Below are positions 31,401-36,308 of a stretch of 36,308 nucleotides of DNA, in pieces (the first letter of the stretch is position 1; the number at the start of each line of letters is the position of its first letter). The translations under genes and the position numbers were made by a program. The notes under the pieces are model-generated. The model ran no database searches. It saw only the letters and a program-made list of their open reading frames with translations, and was not told where the DNA came from. The DNA is from Apostichopus leukothele (lineage: Eukaryota > Echinodermata > Holothuroidea > Aspidochirotida > Stichopodidae), in the NCBI GenBank assembly GCA_010014835.2, contig JAAAKB020000023.1, positions 1,339,126 through 1,375,433 of the forward strand, given 5' to 3'.

Positions 31401-34400
31401 TCACAGAGGAATCATTGTTCCACACATTGTTACAAGGGTTTCTTAACTCAACGCTCATCTTCAGGTAGCTTTATTTGGACACGGTTAAGCTATTTCTTTC
31501 TATTTATAGCAGCATTCCAACAGCACCACGGTGACAGACAGAATGTTACCAAGCCTGAGGCTGGAATGAGAGTGGTTGGGATATGGAGGGGGCTATTTCA
31601 TTCAGCTTTTACCATCAGGGATATAGAGGGGGTAATTTCATTCCATTTATACCATCAGGGATATAGAGGGGGCTATTTCATTCCACTTATACCATCAGAC
31701 AATTAACACACCTGTGATAGATACGATGTTCAGTAGTCTCCTCATATTTCTTGGGCTGAGGTCGCTGAACTGTTCGTCCGATGCTAGTAACTGGGAGACA
31801 TCTTTGGTGATGCTACGTTGACGATTCAACGAGGACTGGTCGTTGTTGCCCTTCTTGGAACTCTCCCCGTAAATGGTGGTTACCATGGTAGTCTCATTCT
31901 ATGAAGTAAGAACATCCAGAAATAAAATCACAGAAAATAATATTAACAACAAAAATCATCTTTAACAGCAACAAACAATTTGCTAGTGTCTGATCACGTA
32001 TTTTCGAAATATTACAAAGACATCAGTATTCACGTAATGTTACAAAGACATCAGTATTCATGTAACATTACAAATACATAGATCATGTATTCTCGTAACA
32101 TTACAAATACAACAGTATTCTCGTATTGTTACAAATACAACAGTATTCTCGTAATGTTACAAATACATCAGCATTCTCATAATGTTACAAATACATCAGT
32201 ATTCTAGTAATGTTACAAATACATCAGTATTCACGTAATATTACAAATACATCAGTATCCTCGTAATATTACAAATACATCAGTATTCTCGGAACGTTAC
32301 AAATACATCAGTATTCTCGTAATGTTACAAATACACCAGTATTCTCGTAATGTTACAAATACATCAGAATTCTTGTAATGTTACAAATACATCAGTATTC
32401 TCGACTTTGGTCTTCAGTGTGACTTTTAAGGCATAAACTGATTTTGTAATATAAGATGGCTACTTGCCTTCTCTAATAAAATGCATTTAGTATTATCAAT
32501 AAACACATTGGAAGTCTTTATACACCTCATAGATTGCAGCTGGATGCTTGGTTTTGATTGGCTGGTTATACCAGGAGATTCCTTTATGTAGCCAGCTACA
32601 TTTAATAATAGTAGTCCCATTTGTAATGAATTCATCAACTATTTGTAATTATACAGAGATATTTATAAAACACCAAAGTAATCTTTATAATGTAGGGTAA
32701 AATCGATTCAGACAAGATAAATGGAAAAAGTGATAATTGCAAAGGACCTCCTTGGCTACCGTAAGGGAAAAGGGGGATCACCAAGCAGGGTAAAAGGGAT
32801 TGAATGGACCAGGTAGTTAACAAATCGGTAAATTATGAAAGCAAAAGGGAAATTAAAGAGCTCAGATTGCACTGACTAAAGAAGATTGTTGTACTACCTC
32901 CCTCCTTGATTTCAACACCAATGAAAGTAAATTTATAGTTAGTAATTAATAAATTAGATTCAATCCTCGGTATTTTTGTAATCCGGTCATATTTCATGGT
33001 AGTATTAAATCAATTGAAAAGCGTTGTAACTTTGAAATTGAAGATTTGTTTTTTTACTTTGCTTCTGCTTTGCAAGTTTTTGTAACAAAACTTTATAGTC
33101 AAGCTAAAGATCTACATAAAGCGAGAAAATTAAGTTATTTGAGAGCAAATATTTTATAAAAATTAATTCAAAATGCTGCTTTATGGCCACCCTGCAGATT
33201 GTAAGCTAGCAGTTTGTTCCAATGGAATAATGGCCAAATGATTGTTTTTGCATAGCATCAGAGAAGCATGTAAACTTATATGGAGATGCTGACCACATGA
33301 CTACCTGTTAGCTAACAGGGGTCACAACAGGTCACGGTTCTATTTTGCATTGTTGAATCTGTTCACACAGAGCGGACAGTATATATTTACTGTAAAATTC
33401 TTCATCACTTATCAAATATACATAATATTTGTTTAAAACATGAACAAGAATTATTTTACACAAACATTTTTGATTTTATTTGTGATGATTTATAGGAAAC
33501 TTTTTTGATACTTTTAATCAGAAGAGCAAAACCAAGGATTATATAATTCTTCGATAGCTGCTATGCCTAATGTCTGTCTGTTATAACTAATTTATTACCA
33601 AAAATTGAGAGAAATGCTAAGGGGGCTAAATAGAACAGTTACTAACTTTCCTATTTCTCTCTAAAAAGCATTTTTTATGCTTAGCTTTGTCTCTGCTAAC
33701 CCCCCCCCCCTCTCCACCTCCCTGGGGGTTTAGTAAACTAGATGTACAATACACTATGCAAAATGCAGCAGGCTTCTCTCCCAAATTTATGCACTACCTA
33801 AAAACACAAATTACGAAGACCTTGAAGAATGATGGATGGATAAGACTAACCTCTGATAATTTCAAAGCAAATCTTTACTTGTGAAGGATAAAAGCCTATT
33901 TCTTTTAGGCAGTGAGGAAGTCTCTTGGAAGTAAGCGGATAAAATTATAAATAGAAAGCAGGAACAACGACCGGAGCTTGGAGCATCGGGTAGGCTCGGC
34001 TTTAAATGCTGTTACCATGGTTATGTATCTGTGTCAATGACTGCTTTAGATCGACAATTGATGCATTCACCCTCCAGTCATGTTCCCAGACATACACATT
34101 AAAGCGGATTTGAGGGTATGTCAGGGGTTTGGCGTGTATCAGCGAACTTTTGTTCAAGACCACAACCATATTGTACTTAAACGTTGGAAATATCAGACGT
34201 TTGTCTCATCTGTTGATCGATGAATTCGTCGCTCAAAAATTATAATTGTGTTGGTTTTCCGAACATTGCTATCTGCACTGACCACATTTGAATTTGAAAC
34301 AAATACATGATTTCATGAAACTGCAACATAATGTTAGATATATTCTACCTCCCTTTGGGGAGTGAGGGAGGGGGGAAGGATGGCATCTGTCATTTGAAAC

Positions 34401-35412
34401 AAATAAAGACAGATGGCTTAAAAATGAAGTGATGTACAAATGTAAGCAAAGTGTCAACAACGGTAAATTAAAAATAATGATTTTAAGCCAATAGTAAGGT
34501 GCTTTAAGAATATGAGACTAACCTACAAAGGCAACCAATGATGACAGGCAAAGTAAAGCTACAAGCTCATGCAGTGATTGATTATACTTTCTACACCAAC
34601 GTCATCAACGGAGCCAAGCTTGCTGATAAAGCCATGAACAACATGCGATGTAAATCAGGGAGTACTCCATCAATAACTTCCCAAAGCAAAATCCACATGC
34701 TTTGGTTTTAGTTGCAAGGCACGATTATGTTTAAGGTTCGAATTGGAAAAGCGTCTGGTCTAACATGCGATTTATCGGTCACTAACCTGCCAAAAACCTA
34801 TCCTTGTATAAACTGTGGGGTTTCTTGGGGGGGAGGGAGAGGATATGAGGGGGAATAAAATGTTCCACAATTCAGTCTTGGAAAGCAAAGAAAAACAAAA
34901 AAAGGGAACTAAAAGGAACTAAAAGGAACTAAAAGGAACAAAAAGAATGGTTTCAGATATCTTTTCTACTTCTCAGTTGTTTGATTTTTGACAATCTACA
35001 ACTTAAAAACTTATTGTCTCCAAATGTTGCATTTTCTGGTTGTTGCATTAGTTGCATGAAAAAAAAAATTGTCGCTGGCATGTCTATAACTGTATTATAG
35101 AAACGATCATTATTATTGCTGCTGTCTATTATGATAACCAGAAAACAAAACCAGATCAAACCAAACAGAACAAAAAAAGGGGGGGGGGGGCAAGCTCAAG
35201 GAATGATGCATTTAACTGAAGGTTAGGCAATGTTTGGTTTAAAAGCATTGTTTGCTAGCAAGGATTCATGCAAGGAGAGGGACATAGGAGGGGTTTCACT
35301 TTACCCTTCTCCATTCAAAACCAGCTTTGTCAATCTTTGGTGGTGAAGCCTCTATTTCAGGTATTTCAGGGATACAGGGTAGATGTAGGTGATTTGACCC
35401 TGGGCCATCCTG
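26835..35412 (-). CDS. KIDINS220: KIDINS220/ARMS gene, 3' part (5 secure exons + 1 candidate)
   Basis: Minus-strand exons 31712-31898, 30360-30525, 29405-29583, 28739-28926 and 26835-28472 join in frame (2358 nt, 785 residues plus stop). An upstream candidate exon 35305-35412 also fits. KIDINS220 is a membrane scaffold with ankyrin repeats, a KAP-type NTPase and a long cytosolic tail; it is a protein kinase D substrate and links neurotrophin and ephrin receptors to MAPK signalling (family knowledge). Identification rests on [35 protein letters not shown] and the SAM-like block with FGDWQLF. The ankyrin, NTPase and membrane exons lie right of the window. It runs convergent to LRBA. Confidence 0.93.
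28739..28926 (-). CDS. KIDINS220: KIDINS220 exon: linker before SAM-like module
   Basis: The exon encodes a low-complexity Ser/Asn/Pro linker: [53 protein letters not shown]. It holds the position of the human proline-rich PPLPLHEGPP segment but has no such poly-proline motif. Incoming phase 1, outgoing phase 0. The acceptor is tttacacag and the donor is GCA|gtgagt. Assignment rests on position, phase and splice sites more than on sequence. Confidence 0.85.
28927..29404 (-). other. KIDINS220 intron with G-rich tracts on plus strand
   Basis: Non-coding. The plus strand has G-runs at 29164-29182 and 29358-29386; the latter fits a four-tract G-quadruplex pattern and lies about 20 nt past the donor (C-rich in the transcript). 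Confidence 0.75.
29405..29583 (-). CDS. KIDINS220: KIDINS220 exon: post-NTPase conserved region
   Basis: [36 protein letters not shown] and [18 protein letters not shown] match human EPLLEIDGDIRNFEVFL, VKVFLPCTVNLDPKLREII. Phase 2 in, phase 1 out. The acceptor is cattgcag and the donor is AGAG|gtaagt. Confidence 0.94.
29584..30359 (-). other. KIDINS220 intron
   Basis: AT-rich intron rich in AACAACAA-type simple sequence at about 29690-29900. No other feature was seen. Confidence 0.7.
30360..30525 (-). CDS. KIDINS220: KIDINS220 exon: WINLTE region
   Basis: The exon encodes [35 protein letters not shown] and a Glu-rich segment ending LRSVFER. It is near-identical to human [32 protein letters not shown]. 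Phase 1 in, phase 2 out. The acceptor is attcacag and the donor is AGAG|gtaaaa. Confidence 0.96.
31190..31496. repeat. 105-bp tandem repeat, two near-perfect units plus flanking partials
   Basis: Units at 31267-31371 and 31372-31476 start GGACACGGTTAAGCTATTT and differ at about two or three positions. A 20-nt start of a third copy follows at 31477. A much older diverged copy precedes at 31190-31266. Confidence 0.93.
31578..31697. repeat. 40-bp tandem repeat, three copies
   Basis: Units at 31578, 31618 and 31658 start GGGATATAGAGGGGG and end TTATACCATCA. The array ends only 14 bp from the splice donor of the adjacent KIDINS220 exon. Confidence 0.95.
31712..31898 (-). CDS. KIDINS220: KIDINS220 exon: region after the NTPase domain
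   Basis: The exon encodes [14 protein letters not shown], a Ser/Arg segment, then [18 protein letters not shown] and [13 protein letters not shown]. Human reads [30 protein letters not shown]. Phase 0 in, phase 1 out. The acceptor is cttcatag and the donor is ACAG|gtgtgt. It is flanked by tandem arrays on both sides. Confidence 0.95.
31996..32405. repeat. 28-bp minisatellite, about 14 copies
   Basis: The unit is ACAAATACATCAGTATTCTC plus GTAATGTT, with scattered substitutions. It starts about 100 bp upstream of the acceptor of KIDINS220 exon 31712-31898 (minus-strand sense). Confidence 0.95.
33900..34780. promoter_or_regulatory. Candidate intronic regulatory sequence
   Basis: Sections 33900-34260 and 34540-34780 have balanced composition and few simple repeats, including a near-palindromic GTTACCATGGTTATG. 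They stand out from the AT-rich intron. Function is inferred only from composition. Confidence 0.15.
35305..35412 (-). CDS. KIDINS220: Candidate KIDINS220 cassette exon (36 codons)
   Basis: On the minus strand a strong acceptor (tattactctttttaccag) is followed by 108 open bases and the donor AAGG|gtaaag. The reading starts [20 protein letters not shown] and ends [11 protein letters not shown]. Both borders are phase 0, matching the next exon (31898), so inclusion or skipping keeps the frame. I recognise no family match. It could be a genuine coding exon, an alternative exon or a chance open segment. An alternative acceptor 3 nt further in is possible. Confidence 0.5.
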
Positions 35413-36308
35413 CTGGTAAAAAGAGTAATATCTGTAGTAACCATGACGACAACAACCATCTTTTTTTTCGATACCACAGCAGTCATGTTGTCTGTTACCA
35501 GATGACATCGTCATGTAATGGAAGGAATTATTTGAGTTTCAACATAAAATATTTGCAGTGTTGGACAAGGGTAGATGGGATAGGAGAACGAATGAGAGGA
35601 AAAATATTTCTGACACTTTTCACAAGTAAAGAGAGACTTTACATCTTTTAACTGTGCCTTCGTGTGACTTCAAAAAAAAAAGGGTTCGTGTACTTCTTGT
35701 GGTAAGCCGCAAAGTTTTCCTTTTTTTTCCGTAGGGGATGAGGATCGCCCTACATTTGAAGTCTCTCATTAAAATTGCATTTATTAGTATATTTTGCCTC
35801 TGGTGACAATTAGATATCGGTGAGCAAACACCGCTGCCAGGGCTAGGGACTTTTCAAAGTGCTCTAGAAAGAGATGATTAAGTCCTTTTTGAAGAGACAA
35901 AGCTTTCCAAGCTTTATCACCACGGCTTGGAGGTGTATTTATGACGGGGGGAGGAAAAATACAGTTTAAAATCAGAGACCAGCAAACAAGATGGCAAACA
36001 TAACTAAATGGAAGCTTAAAAAGCTAGAATCAGGATTTGACAAAAAAATAATAATATACTTCATGGACTGTGTGACCTTGAAATGAAATGAATAAAAAAA
36101 AAAAATTCATAACAAAAAATATAAAAATGAAGAAGAGAAAAAAAAACAAGAATATCCAATGGGAATTGGAAAAGGAATGGAATGGTTCAAGGGTACTTGA
36201 AATGAACTGAACATGAAACACTGGTGCATACATGCATATCCTACGTTCATCTAGCCAAAGAAGTCCCGTTTCGTCATCATGGCAACTGCTGAAATGACTC
36301 TGTAACAT
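35413..36308 (-). other. KIDINS220 intron, right edge
   Basis: AT-rich with A-runs and a G-run at about 35178-35190. The minus-strand open frame at the edge (36030-36308) reads into low-complexity Phe/Ile sequence and is not supported as an exon. Confidence 0.6.

Larger units (their letters stand above)
30526..31711 (-). other. KIDINS220 intron with two tandem arrays
   Basis: This 1.2-kb intron holds 105-bp and 40-bp tandem repeats (listed) in its donor-proximal half. The rest is AT-rich and featureless. Confidence 0.8.
31899..35304 (-). other. KIDINS220 intron (3.4 kb)
   Basis: It contains a 28-bp minisatellite at its 3' end (listed), a C-run near 33700, a TAAAAGGAAC-type repeat near 34905-34940 and repeat-poor blocks at about 33900-34260 and 34540-34780. 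No further exon could be supported. Confidence 0.65.

Noticed and set aside
34540-34680. Minus-strand open segment near a GTAG|gttagt donor in the KIDINS220 intron
   Set aside because: All readings reach a stop before the donor, so it cannot be an internal coding exon in the needed phase.
34793-34818. 26-nt microexon candidate on the minus strand with a C/T-rich acceptor tract and donor GCAG|gttagt
   Set aside because: Its length would break the frame with the neighbouring exons, and there is no supporting similarity.
36030-36308. Edge minus-strand frame after atgttacag
   Set aside because: The reading runs into low-complexity Phe/Ile sequence with no usable donor and no family match.

Overview
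The window is eukaryotic genomic DNA: AT-rich, intron-dominated, with canonical GT-AG splicing and many minisatellites. It carries the 3' parts of two large animal genes facing each other. Domain types, a decayed non-LTR retrotransposon, a tRNA-type SINE and AGGTCA-rich degenerate repeats suggest a marine invertebrate, perhaps an echinoderm or another invertebrate deuterostome. I cannot fix the species. I see no operon, CRISPR array or rRNA.

Plus strand, 250-19851: sixteen consecutive exons of a neurobeachin/LRBA family gene. They encode the end of the PH-like domain, the BEACH domain and the C-terminal WD40 repeats. All exons join in frame (2159 nt, 719 codons plus 2 nt). The wording is closer to LRBA than to NBEA. 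The 5' part of the gene lies before the window. The short last coding exon is not found and may sit in the 100-N gap (20517-20616).

Minus strand, 35412-26835: five secure exons and one candidate exon of KIDINS220/ARMS. They cover the end of the KAP NTPase-linked region, the SAM-like KAP C-terminal module, a long Ser-rich disordered tail and a C-terminal PDZ ligand ending S-I-V. The ankyrin, NTPase and membrane parts lie beyond the right edge. A likely polyA signal at 25842-25847 implies a 3' UTR of about 1 kb that contains two tandem repeats.

The genes converge tail to tail across about 5 kb of low-information sequence. The two products have no known shared pathway: LRBA is a vesicle-trafficking BEACH scaffold, and KIDINS220 is a membrane scaffold for neurotrophin and related receptors.

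The most notable points are a 78-bp duplication that copies the end of an LRBA exon with its splice donor, a 41-bp intronic minisatellite in which many units carry a donor-consensus sequence, a 36-codon frame-preserving candidate KIDINS220 exon, and a KIDINS220 exon flanked closely on both sides by tandem arrays. I found no strong evidence for an entirely new biological system.
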